A DNA stretch of 48,104 bases from Bacteroidales bacterium (GTDB taxonomy: Bacteria; Bacteroidota; Bacteroidia; Bacteroidales; ML635J-15). Location of the stretch: contig JAGOLH010000017.1 of assembly GCA_017994175.1 (NCBI GenBank), positions 1-48,104 on the forward strand, in the 5' to 3' direction. Below the pieces are notes generated by a model. It ran no database searches. It was not told where the DNA came from and saw nothing but the letters and a program-made list of their open reading frames with translations. Positions 7,594 through 15,409 of this stretch are shown here, piece after piece. The position numbers and the translations under genes are program-made. The stretch's first letter is position 1, and each line of letters begins with the position of its first letter.

Positions 7594-8283
7594 ATGGAAT
7601 TTTTAAACAATATTGTTAATCAGTCGGAATATGCAGTATTGGTCGCATTTATTCTTGGATTAATGACGGCTATCAGTCCCTGCCCTCTTGCAACTAACAT
7701 TACTGCCATTGGGTATATCAGCAAAGACCTTGAAAACAAAAAAAGGGTATTTATCAGTGGCCTCATATACACCCTGGGACGTGCAATTTCTTACACGGCA
7801 TTGGGGGTGATATTGTATTTTGGGGCTAGCCAGTTTCAGGTTCAAAAACTGTTTCAGGGATGGGGCGAAAAAATTCTCGGTCCTTTGCTGATTATTATTG
7901 GAGTATTTATGCTTGATTTCATCAAATTACCGAGCTTGAATATTGGGGGTAATATGGGTGAAAAATCGGGCAAAAGCTATTGGAGCAGCCTCTTGCTGGG
8001 GATGGTTTTCGCTTTGGCGTTTTGCCCTTACAGCGGCGTGCTGTATTTTATGGGTTTGATACCCCTTACCATTGCCAGTCCTGAAGGCTTGTTTCTGCCG
8101 GTCATTTTTGCTATTGCCACGGGTTTACCGGTGATAATTTTTGCATGGTTGATTGCCTTTGCGTTGGGTAATGTCGGGAAAGTGTACAACAAAATTAAAG
8201 TCTTCGAAAAATGGTTCCGCCGGATAATTGCCGGCTTGTTTATTGCCGTTGGGATTTATTATGTGGTGATGTTCTTTGTTTAA
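7594..8283 (+). CDS. arsG: ArsG-family CcdA-like membrane protein
   Basis: 229 residues, about six membrane helices. It has the two conserved CcdA/DsbD-type cysteines: Cys30 in ISPCPLATN and Cys144 in LAFCPYSG. In that superfamily these shuttle electrons from cytosolic thioredoxin to periplasmic thioredoxin-fold proteins. Members beside ArsF are annotated as ArsG and linked to efflux of aminobenzyl-arsenicals. Here two exported thioredoxin-like proteins precede it and a cytosolic mini-thioredoxin heads the operon, which favours a thiol-relay role; direct efflux remains possible. After it the operon is interrupted by a repeat-rich spacer (8284-8517). Confidence 0.82.
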   Translation: MEFLNNIVNQSEYAVLVAFILGLMTAISPCPLATNITAIGYISKDLENKKRVFISGLIYTLGRAISYTALGVILYFGASQFQVQKLFQGWGEKILGPLLIIIGVFMLDFIKLPSLNIGGNMGEKSGKSYWSSLLLGMVFALAFCPYSGVLYFMGLIPLTIASPEGLFLPVIFAIATGLPVIIFAWLIAFALGNVGKVYNKIKVFEKWFRRIIAGLFIAVGIYYVVMFFV

Positions 8284-8517
8284 TTAGAATGGCGGACACT
8301 GAGCGGAGTCGAAGTGCCCGCAAAAATTGAAGAAGTGGCTTCTCGACTCCGCTCGTTGACCGATAAATCAACGAACCCGCCCGTCATTGCGAGAACGAGG
8401 CACGAGGACGAAGCAATCTGCATTCGACGGGCAATGCTAAGAAACCGTCTTTGTGGCATCTCGACTCCGCTCGATGACCACAAAGAGAAGAAAGAAAATT
8501 GATTGATTTTTTACATA
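8284..8517. repeat. Repeat-rich spacer between arsG and the ArsP-like gene
   Basis: TCTCGACTCCGCTCGTTGACC at 8341-8361 recurs as a copy with one change at 8459-8479. The core TCGACTCCGCTC is also present inverted at 8301-8312. Between them, 8381-8436 resembles the dispersed CATTGCGAG...GAAGCAATC type of repeat found in many genomes. A long hairpin closes the block: CTTTGTGGCATC at 8449-8460 pairs with GATG (8473-8476) and CCACAAAG (8478-8485). The composition is clearly GC-richer than the flanks. Short open frames inside it look accidental. These are best read as REP-like mobile repeats that may also affect mRNA stability between the two genes. Confidence 0.75.
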
Positions 8518-9861
8518 ATGGAAACAAAAAAAGAAATAAAAATCCTGATATGGATAATGGTAGTTTTTGGTGTGGCGTTTTTTCTGCCAATCGAAAGTGT
8601 GCAGTTCAATACTGCTATTGCAGCCACCCTTGATTTGGTGAAATGGTACGCCCGCGAACATGTGGTGCTTTGCTTGTTGCCAGCCTTTTTTATTGCGGGT
8701 GTTATCTCAGTATTTGTCAGTCAGGGTTCGGTGCTGAAGTATTTTGGAGCCAATGCTAAAAAATGGCTGGCCTACACGGTAGCAGCCGTTTCGGGAACCA
8801 TTCTGGCGGTATGCTCTTGCACTATTCTTCCGCTATTTTCGAGCATTCACAAACGCGGTGCCGGACTAGGCCCCGCCATTGCCTTTCTGTATTCCGGTCC
8901 TGCCATCAATATTTTGGCTATTATTTTAACAGCTCGGATTTTGGGCTTCGAAATGGGCGTTGCCCGAACTGTAGGTGCTGTCGCATTCAGTGTGATCATC
9001 GGCGTGTTTATGTCGTTGATATATCGCAAAGAAGAACGCATTAAACGTAAAGAACAAATGAATATAGTGATTCCGCCCGAAAAACGCCCCATGTGGCAAA
9101 CGATGTTCCATTTCTTCACACTAGTGGTTATACTTGTATTTGCCAACTGGGGCAAGCCGGCCAGCGATGTTACTTCGGGAACATGGTTCATGATTTGGTC
9201 GTATAAATGGTATATCACTGGCTTCTTCAGTTTGCTGCTGGCATTTTCGCTGATTTACATTCTGAAAATTAACTGGAAATGGGTGCTGTTAGCAGCCATT
9301 GCAACGGTAGGCTCAGCCATTATTGCTAACACCTATATCGAAAATGCTAAGCTGGTACCTTTATTACCAATGCTTGTGGGTATTGCCGCGCTGAGCATCA
9401 TAACCATTCTCGACAAAAGGGACCCCGACAACAAAGAATGGACCTATTCAACATGGGGATTTGCAAAACAGATTTTACCATTGTTGGCAGTAGGTGTTAT
9501 TACAGCCGGTTTTTTACTGGGTTCAACCCACGACGGAACCAGCATTGCCGGAGTTATTCCCAACGAATGGATTAGTAAGCTTGTTGGAGGTAATTCGTTT
9601 TTCTCCAACTTATTTGCCTCGGTAGTGGGTGCATTTATGTATTTTGCCACCCTTACCGAAGTTCCCATTTTGCAGGGATTGATTGCTTCGGGGATGGGGA
9701 AAGGCCCTGCATTGGCACTGCTATTGGCCGGACCTTCGCTATCGTTACCCAACATGCTGGTAATCAGAGGTGTTATTGGAACGCAGAAAACCGTGGTTTA
9801 TGTTGTGTTGGTTATTGCAATGGCCACCATATCTGGATTAATTTACGGAGCTATTTTTTAA
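8518..9861 (+). CDS. ArsP-like permease (DUF318 / ArsP_1 family)
   Basis: 447 residues from the ATG at 8518; a TTG at 8503 would add five residues. About ten membrane helices. The family block CSCTILPLFSSIHKRGAG (about 99-116) contains Cys99 and Cys101, and the repeat-like partner region FFSNLFASVVGAFMYFATLTEVPILQGL lies near residues 360-390 with GPSLSLPNMLVIRG after it. DUF318 proteins include Campylobacter ArsP, which exports trivalent organoarsenicals. With arsM in the same cluster, export of methylated arsenite is the natural inference, though other metal substrates are known or suspected in the family. Confidence 0.85.
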   Translation: METKKEIKILIWIMVVFGVAFFLPIESVQFNTAIAATLDLVKWYAREHVVLCLLPAFFIAGVISVFVSQGSVLKYFGANAKKWLAYTVAAVSGTILAVCSCTILPLFSSIHKRGAGLGPAIAFLYSGPAINILAIILTARILGFEMGVARTVGAVAFSVIIGVFMSLIYRKEERIKRKEQMNIVIPPEKRPMWQTMFHFFTLVVILVFANWGKPASDVTSGTWFMIWSYKWYITGFFSLLLAFSLIYILKINWKWVLLAAIATVGSAIIANTYIENAKLVPLLPMLVGIAALSIITILDKRDPDNKEWTYSTWGFAKQILPLLAVGVITAGFLLGSTHDGTSIAGVIPNEWISKLVGGNSFFSNLFASVVGAFMYFATLTEVPILQGLIASGMGKGPALALLLAGPSLSLPNMLVIRGVIGTQKTVVYVVLVIAMATISGLIYGAIF

Positions 9862-9870
9862 TTTTGCATT

Positions 9871-10287
9871 ATGATTAAAATCCTCATTCTGTGCACAGGT
9901 AACTCTTGCCGCAGCCAAATGGCAGAAGGCTTCCTGAAATCATTCGGAAGCCATCTTGAAGTTTTTTCAGCCGGAACACAACCTGCAAATAAAGTAAACC
10001 CTTATGCCATTAAAGTAATGCAGGAAGAAGGCATCGACATTAGTCGGAATCATCCTAAATTGGTCGATGAATTTCTTCAACAGGAATTCGATTACGTGAT
10101 TACTGTGTGCGATGCAGCCAACGAAGCCTGCCCCATGTTTATCGGCAAGGTAAAAAACCGCCTGCACTTTGGCTTCCCCGACCCTGCAGAGGCAAAAGGC
10201 AGTGTCGAAGAAATTCTAAACGAATTTCGTGCAATAAGGGATCAAATTCAACTTAAGTTTACCAACTTTATTAATTCAATAACATGA
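9871..10287 (+). CDS. arsC: Arsenate reductase, thioredoxin-coupled LMW-phosphatase type
   Basis: 138 residues. The P-loop CTGNSCRS gives nucleophile Cys8 and Arg14, and the shuttle cysteines are Cys80 and Cys87 in VCDAANEACP, the spacing expected from S. aureus pI258 ArsC (10/82/89). DPAEAKGS supplies the general-acid Asp loop. The enzyme reduces As(V) to As(III) in the cytosol and passes its disulfide to thioredoxin; the CPKC protein at 6521 may be the donor. Its stop overlaps the next start in ATGA (10284-10287), indicating translational coupling. Confidence 0.96.
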   Translation: MIKILILCTGNSCRSQMAEGFLKSFGSHLEVFSAGTQPANKVNPYAIKVMQEEGIDISRNHPKLVDEFLQQEFDYVITVCDAANEACPMFIGKVKNRLHFGFPDPAEAKGSVEEILNEFRAIRDQIQLKFTNFINSIT

Positions 10288-10931
10288 AAACAAAAATTCT
10301 TTCTGTACTTTCTAGTGTTGGAGCTTTTTTATTAAGTCTTTTTGGAGGAGCCTGCGGCCCGTTGTGTTTTCTGACCGGTTGTTGTGGAGGAACCGCTATT
10401 TTTGGTCTGTTTGGCGTTTCGAGTACCATGATGGGATATATGAAAGTGCTCACTCCTATCTTCTTGTCATTAACCATTCTTAGTCTGGGATATGCTTTTT
10501 ATGTTGCATATAAACCAAAGAAAAAACAACAGCCTTGTTGTGCAGAAACAACCCATAATGAATCAAATAATTGCTGTGAAGAGGAAAAGAAACCCTCGTT
10601 TTTCAAATCGAAAGCGTTTTTATGGATTATCACAATAATTTGTGCAATCATGTGGACCTATCCATTGATCAGCAAAACAATCAATAAGTCAGAACCAAAT
10701 CAAACTTGCTGCCCCACACAAAATACTAATCAAAATTCAGCTTGCTGCGGCAATTCTCAGCAATGTGATTCAAGTGCCGGTTGTTGCAAAAATGGACAGG
10801 AAGGGAATTTATCGACAAATTGTTGTGAGCGTGGTCAAAACTCAGAATGTTGCCCTAAAAGCTCAACAACCGACAGCAATACTGTTTTTTCTCCTGTAGA
10901 GATTAAAAACGCGCCTTGTTGTCCAAATTAG
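10284..10931 (+). CDS. MerT-like membrane protein with nine Cys-Cys pairs
   Basis: 215 residues. The N-terminal third (about 5-75) has three hydrophobic segments and Cys24, Cys28 and Cys33-34 (GGACGPLCFLTGCCGG), resembling MerT-type mercuric transport proteins, where paired cysteines in the first helix bind the metal. A fourth helix lies at about 110-130. The remaining sequence is hydrophilic and low-complexity, with CC pairs at 85-86, 97-98, 142-143, 154-155, 167-168, 180-181, 189-190 and 212-213. I count 22 cysteines in all. Vicinal thiols bind As(III) and Hg(II) strongly, so I infer a metalloid-binding or handover protein. It is translationally coupled to arsC and followed by arsM. I do not recognise a named family for the whole protein. 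Confidence 0.8.
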   Translation: MKTKILSVLSSVGAFLLSLFGGACGPLCFLTGCCGGTAIFGLFGVSSTMMGYMKVLTPIFLSLTILSLGYAFYVAYKPKKKQQPCCAETTHNESNNCCEEEKKPSFFKSKAFLWIITIICAIMWTYPLISKTINKSEPNQTCCPTQNTNQNSACCGNSQQCDSSAGCCKNGQEGNLSTNCCERGQNSECCPKSSTTDSNTVFSPVEIKNAPCCPN

Positions 10932-10967
10932 AATATTCAATTAAATCAAATTTAACAATAAAAAATT

Positions 10968-11807
10968 ATGGACGAGAAAAATAAAAAACTTAAAACTGTT
11001 GTTCAGGAAAAATACGCCGAAATAGCCAAACAAAATAATGAATTGAACTCGGGTTCCTGCTGCGGCACTACCAGCTGTTGCGGCGATGGTACATATACAG
11101 TTTTTAGCGAAGACTATAGCAAAATGGATGGCTACAACCCCGATGCCGACATGAATTTGGGTTGCGGAATTCCCACCAATTTTGCCAATATAAAACATGG
11201 AGACACCGTGATTGACCTTGGTTCAGGCGCAGGAAACGACTGCTTTGTTGCCCGTGCTATGGTGGGCGATTCAGGTCAGGTAATCGGTATTGATTTCACC
11301 AAAGAAATGATTGACAAAGCCATGACAAATGCCGATAAACTAAATTTCAAGAACGTCCAGTTCCGCTTTGGTGATATCGAAAACATGCCAGTAACAGCCA
11401 ATAAAGCCAATGTAGTCATCAGCAACTGCGTGATTAATCTGGTTCCCGATAAGACAAAAGCTTTTACCGAAATATACCGTGTGCTTAAACCGGGTGGTCA
11501 CTTCTGCATTTCGGACGTAGTGCTGCGTGGCGATTTACCTGACTCTATCAAGGAAGCTGCCGCAATGTATGCCGGATGTGTTGCAGGGGCACTTCAAATT
11601 GACGATTATCTTGAAATTATTAATAAAACAGGTTTTGCGAACCTGAAGGTGCAGAAAGAAAAACCCATTATCATTCCCGACGAAATACTGGGCATGTACC
11701 TCGATTCCGATGGAATTAAAGACTTCAAAAGCTCAGGAACCGGAATATTCAGTATTACCGTATATGCCGAAAAGCCGAAAACATGTTGCTGTGGCTGCGA
11801 TTGTTAA
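10968..11807 (+). CDS. arsM: Arsenite S-adenosylmethionine methyltransferase (ArsM)
   Basis: 279 residues, cytosolic. It methylates As(III) with SAM. The SAM site is VIDLGSGAGND (81-91). The three cysteines usually needed for As(III) binding appear as Cys66 (LGCGIP), Cys154 (SNCVINL) and Cys204 (YAGCVAGA). Extra cysteine pairs lie in the N-terminal extension (Cys31-32 and Cys37-38 in SCCGTTSCCGD) and at the C-terminus (TCCCGCDC), probably metalloid-gathering. Methylated products could leave through the ArsP-like permease. It lies 36 nt after the Cys-pair protein and 19 nt before acr3. Confidence 0.96.
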   Translation: MDEKNKKLKTVVQEKYAEIAKQNNELNSGSCCGTTSCCGDGTYTVFSEDYSKMDGYNPDADMNLGCGIPTNFANIKHGDTVIDLGSGAGNDCFVARAMVGDSGQVIGIDFTKEMIDKAMTNADKLNFKNVQFRFGDIENMPVTANKANVVISNCVINLVPDKTKAFTEIYRVLKPGGHFCISDVVLRGDLPDSIKEAAAMYAGCVAGALQIDDYLEIINKTGFANLKVQKEKPIIIPDEILGMYLDSDGIKDFKSSGTGIFSITVYAEKPKTCCCGCDC

Positions 11808-11826
11808 ATACTAAAAATATAATGCC

Positions 11827-12894
11827 ATGCCTTCTGCCCCTCGTTTAAAATTTCTGGATCGTTACCTGACCCTGTGGATTTTCCTTGCCATGGCAATCGG
11901 TGTATTGTCAGGATATTTTTTCCCTGTAATTGCTGATTTCTGGGAGTCGTTGAAATCGTCGCCCGAAAGCACTACCAATATCCCCATTGCCATTGGGTTA
12001 ATTCTTATGATGTACCCTCCATTAGCCAAAGTAAAGTACGAAGAGCTTGGCGATGTGTTCAAAAACTACAAGATTCTAACACTTTCGCTGGTGCAAAACT
12101 GGATTATTGGACCTGTACTGATGTTTGCGCTTGCCATTGTGCTATTTAAGCTGTTCCCGGGCGAAAACAACGCCAATTTACCCTATATGTACGGAATTAT
12201 CATGATTGGTCTGGCCCGCTGCATTGCCATGGTTATCGTTTGGAACGACCTTGCCAAAGGGAACATACAGTATGCTGCCGGATTGGTGGCTTTTAATTCT
12301 ATTTTTCAGGTGTTGTTTTTCTCGTTCTATGCTTACTTGTTCATCGCGGTAATGCCGGGTTGGTTTGGCATCCCAATCAGCAGTGCTGTCGAGAAAATTA
12401 CCATCGGGCAGATTGCCGAAAGTGTTTTTATTTACCTCGGAATCCCGTTTATAGCAGGTTTCCTCACGCGCTTTATACTTATACGGGTAAAAAATAAAAT
12501 CTGGTATCACACAAAATTTATCCCGAAAATCAGTCCGGTTACGCTTATAGCATTACTTTTCACTATTGTTGTAATGTTCTCTTTGAAAGGTGAATACATT
12601 ATAAAACTACCGCTCGATGTAGTGTGGGTTGCCATTCCTTTACTGATATATTTTGTGGTGATGTTTCTGGGCTCTTTTGCCATGAGTAAACTCATCGGTG
12701 CAAATTATGAGCAAACAGTTACCCTATCGTTTACTGCGGCCAGCAACAATTTTGAACTTGCTATTGCTGTTGCCATTGCCATATTCGGCATGAACTCAGG
12801 AGAAGCCTTTGCGGCTGTTATCGGGCCCCTTGTTGAGGTTCCTGTAATGATTGCTCTGGTGAATGTGGCCTTGCGATTTAGGAGGAGGTTTTAA
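11827..12894 (+). CDS. acr3: Arsenite efflux transporter Acr3
   Basis: 355 residues, about ten membrane helices, BASS-superfamily fold. The Acr3 block [18 protein letters not shown] contains the conserved transport cysteine (Cys132), and [17 protein letters not shown] near the end is the second conserved motif. It exports As(III) as arsenite driven by the proton gradient, removing the product of ArsC. It is the last gene of the plus-strand arsenic series; a repeat-rich non-coding stretch follows. Some databases label this family ArsB, but sequence motifs are of the Acr3 type. Confidence 0.95.
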   Translation: MPSAPRLKFLDRYLTLWIFLAMAIGVLSGYFFPVIADFWESLKSSPESTTNIPIAIGLILMMYPPLAKVKYEELGDVFKNYKILTLSLVQNWIIGPVLMFALAIVLFKLFPGENNANLPYMYGIIMIGLARCIAMVIVWNDLAKGNIQYAAGLVAFNSIFQVLFFSFYAYLFIAVMPGWFGIPISSAVEKITIGQIAESVFIYLGIPFIAGFLTRFILIRVKNKIWYHTKFIPKISPVTLIALLFTIVVMFSLKGEYIIKLPLDVVWVAIPLLIYFVVMFLGSFAMSKLIGANYEQTVTLSFTAASNNFELAIAVAIAIFGMNSGEAFAAVIGPLVEVPVMIALVNVALRFRRRF

Positions 12895-13282
12895 CATTCG
12901 TTGAATAGGGACACGTCAATCGCGCTGCAAATACTTTGTGTAAACGGACCTCGTTGCAAACGAAGTCGAGATGAGAATAATTCCCCCTTCAAATGGGAAA
13001 TTATTTAATTATGAACACGGCTTTCCCTCCTGCTCCGAGTTACCGGAACGGGACTCGGAAACGCTGTACTCGACGGGCTCAGCAAAGGAACTTCGGCGTC
13101 ACGGCTCCATCTCGACTTCATCTCGGCTTCGCCATGACCAGCTCGATGACCAGTTCGACGACCGAAGATTGCTTGGCTGTGCTCGCGAGCAAAACCTAAT
13201 AAAAAAGAACCGTATTTAATTGCTTGTTTCTAGTTGAATAAAAATCGAACTTGTGTATAAAAAAATTAATGGAGCATAAATA
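12895..13282. repeat. Non-coding repeat-rich stretch after acr3
   Basis: 388 bases with no credible gene. From about 12940 it holds GC-richer REP-like material: TCCGAGT at 13034-13040 pairs with ACTCGGA at 13053-13059, and CATCTCGACTTCATCTCGG around 13111 recalls the TCTCGACTCC repeats of 8284-8517. A bulged hairpin with ATAATTCCC and GGGAAATTAT arms near 12975-13003 could slow transcription after acr3. Two overlapping 68- and 82-codon frames here have no recognisable protein sequence. 13200-13282 is AT-rich and featureless. Confidence 0.6.
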
Positions 13283-14089
13283 TTACACAAAAAACAACAA
13301 GCTCGTTGCCATTACGGCCATTCCTGCAATCAAACCGCCTATGGCAATATGATGTTCTCCATATTCTTCCGCTGTTGGTAACAGTTCGTCCAGCGAAATA
13401 TACACCATTATTCCCGCAACTCCCGCGAAAATAAGGCCGAACATTGATCCGGAAAAGAAACTTCGAAGTATAAAATATCCCCCAATAGCTCCAACAGGCT
13501 CGGCTAGTCCTGATAAAAACGACAGCCAAAATGCTTTTTTTCGGTTTTTTGTAGCAAAGTAAATAGGCACCGAGACTGCAATACCTTCAGGAATATTATG
13601 AATAGCAATGGCTACTGCAATACTTATCCCCAAAGCAGGGTCGTTTATTGCTCCCATAAAGGTAGCCAGACCTTCCGGAAAATTGTGAATGGCTATAGCC
13701 AGTGCCGTAAAAAGACCAATTCTCAATAGCTTTTTGCTATTTGCGGGATTCAAATTCTTCGCTTCCAGGTTTTTTATTTCATGAGGGTTCTCGAACGATG
13801 GTATAAGTTTGTCGATCAGTGCTATAACTGCTATTCCGGTAAAAAATGCAACCACGGTGTAAATATTCCCGGTTTGCGCCCCATGCTCCGAAACCAGCGA
13901 ATCTTTAGCTTTTGAAAATATCTCTACAAGCGAAACGTAAATCATTACACCAGCCGAAAAGCCTAACGAAGCAGCTAAAAATTTAGGGTTGAATTTTTTC
14001 GAAAGCAACGACATGATGCTACCGATACCAGTTGCCATCCCTGCAAAAACGGTAAGCCCTATAGCAAACAGCAAGTTCGCGTCATCCAT
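13283..14089 (-). CDS. zupT: ZIP-family zinc/divalent metal transporter (ZupT-like)
   Basis: 268 residues, eight hydrophobic segments. The two metal-binding helix motifs of the ZIP family are intact: [10 protein letters not shown] near residue 136 and [12 protein letters not shown] near 162. The N-terminal [11 protein letters not shown] is typical of ZupT/GufA-type members. It imports Zn(II) and other divalent cations across the inner membrane. The ATG at 14089 follows a 254-bp non-coding gap toward the PfpI-like gene. Convergent with acr3 across the repeat region; no regulatory link to the arsenic genes is visible. Confidence 0.92.
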   Translation of the reverse strand: MDDANLLFAIGLTVFAGMATGIGSIMSLLSKKFNPKFLAASLGFSAGVMIYVSLVEIFSKAKDSLVSEHGAQTGNIYTVVAFFTGIAVIALIDKLIPSFENPHEIKNLEAKNLNPANSKKLLRIGLFTALAIAIHNFPEGLATFMGAINDPALGISIAVAIAIHNIPEGIAVSVPIYFATKNRKKAFWLSFLSGLAEPVGAIGGYFILRSFFSGSMFGLIFAGVAGIMVYISLDELLPTAEEYGEHHIAIGGLIAGMAVMATSLLFFV

Positions 14090-14343
14090 TGTCCTATAAA
14101 ATTAGCAAAGCAATTTATAAATTAAAACGGTACATTTACTCATATGATTATAATTTTTACATCATCGTTATGTAACTAAATCCACATGCATTTGCCGGAA
14201 ATAAGTAATTATATATTCTAATGAATAGTGCTCAACCCGCACAAAAGCCATCTCGTTTTTTGAAAACAAGCTTGCCATTGGAAAATCTTATTTATGCAGG
14301 TTAAACCGGAGCTGTCAATTGCCAGTTGTTTTCATACGAATAA

Positions 14344-14946
14344 TTAAATCTTGAAATCAATGGCGTATTCCATTCTTTTCGCAGTATTAGCTGCTATAGA
14401 GTACCCAAAAAGTTTTGCCACTATAAAAAGCGACATGTCGATACCTGCAGATATTCCAGCAGCAGTAATAATGTCTCCTTCATCAACAAACCGGACATGT
14501 CGTAAAACCTCAATTTGAGGATAGTCGTTCTGCAATCGTTGAATATCCATCCAATGGGTTGTTGCTTTCCGGCCATTGAGTAAGCCTGACTCTGCCAACA
14601 AGAAGGCTCCCGTGCAGACAGAGGCCAATATTTTTAATTTTCTTTTCTGAATTTTAATCCATTGAAACACTTCCTTATTAAAATTCTCAATTTCATCGAC
14701 ACCACAACCTCCCGGAATTATAAGTATATCCAGGTTATTAGCCTCTTGCAGGCTAAGATCGGGCAGAACTTTCAGGCCGTGCCGGGCATAAATAGCGTTA
14801 CCGTTTTCACTGATTGTTTTCACATTGAATAGGTTTTCTTTATTACGCATGGTGGTGGAAAAAACTTCGTATGGTCCGGCAAAGTCGAGCACTTCAACTT
14901 CGTCATACAAAAATATGCCTACATTAAGTGGTTGTATTAAATCCAT
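14344..14946 (-). CDS. DJ-1/PfpI-superfamily protein, isonitrile hydratase-like
   Basis: 200 residues, cytosolic. The nucleophile elbow ASVCTGAFLLAESGLL places the reactive Cys at 111, preceded by DILIIPGG (about 73-80), and KATTHW follows. This matches the DJ-1/PfpI subgroup containing isonitrile hydratase and the sensor domain of GlxA-type regulators. There is no C-terminal AraC helix-turn-helix domain, so it stands alone. An early Glu in DEVEVLDFAGPYEVF matches the usual acidic partner. The real substrate is unknown. Gaps of 254 and 184 bp on either side hold nothing I recognise. Confidence 0.88.
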   Translation of the reverse strand: MDLIQPLNVGIFLYDEVEVLDFAGPYEVFSTTMRNKENLFNVKTISENGNAIYARHGLKVLPDLSLQEANNLDILIIPGGCGVDEIENFNKEVFQWIKIQKRKLKILASVCTGAFLLAESGLLNGRKATTHWMDIQRLQNDYPQIEVLRHVRFVDEGDIITAAGISAGIDMSLFIVAKLFGYSIAANTAKRMEYAIDFKI

Positions 14947-15130
14947 TGTTTTTTAATCATGAAGGCAATTTATAAAACTTAGAAATAACTTCTACTTTCA
15001 ATAGGTTATTTTTTTGTTCATTGAACGAGTGACAACAGCATGCAGGGATTGGGCATGATTTCGTTTTAAATAGTTCCATTAGTCGAATTTATTTCTACAG
15101 GGCATTTCATTGCAAGATCTCGCTGTATTT

Positions 15131-15391
15131 TCAGCCTTCAAGTTCGGCCATGATGCGCAGTGCTTCTTCGCGATTGTCGCCGCAAATAATTGGGTCGAAA
15201 TTGAAGTTGGTGCACACTTCAGGGCGGTCGGATGAGTCTATAAGGTCACAGAGCAATTCAGTAGTCAGGTGAATGCACCGCTCTCCTGCCCTTTTCCCCT
15301 TGGGCATACCCGGAATCGGTGAGGAAATCGATGGCTCTGTGCAACAGGCAGCACAATAAGGGCGGCAATTATGTGGTTTTGGTAAGGGCAT
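15131..15391 (-). CDS. YkgJ-type cysteine-cluster protein
   Basis: 86 residues, cytosolic, with seven cysteines: CRPYCAACC near the start, then single Cys at about 39, 48, 60 and 70. The CxxxCxxCC start and spaced later cysteines fit the YkgJ-type zinc/iron-binding cluster family. The function of these proteins is unknown. The start lies 18 nt after the mnmE stop on the same strand, so it is likely the second gene of an mnmE operon. Confidence 0.82.
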   Translation of the reverse strand: MPLPKPHNCRPYCAACCTEPSISSPIPGMPKGKRAGERCIHLTTELLCDLIDSSDRPEVCTNFNFDPIICGDNREEALRIMAELEG

Positions 15392-15409
15392 GGTAGTTCT
15401 TCTGATTTT

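Noticed and set aside
8314..8502. Small ORFs in the 8284-8517 spacer
   Set aside because: They lie wholly in repeats, with frames open on both strands because of composition; no protein-like sequence.
8284..8517. CRISPR array
   Set aside because: Only two direct copies and one inverted copy of the repeat, irregular spacing and no cas genes.
12971..13219. 82- and 68-codon ORFs after acr3
   Set aside because: Overlapping frames in REP-like DNA without family resemblance.
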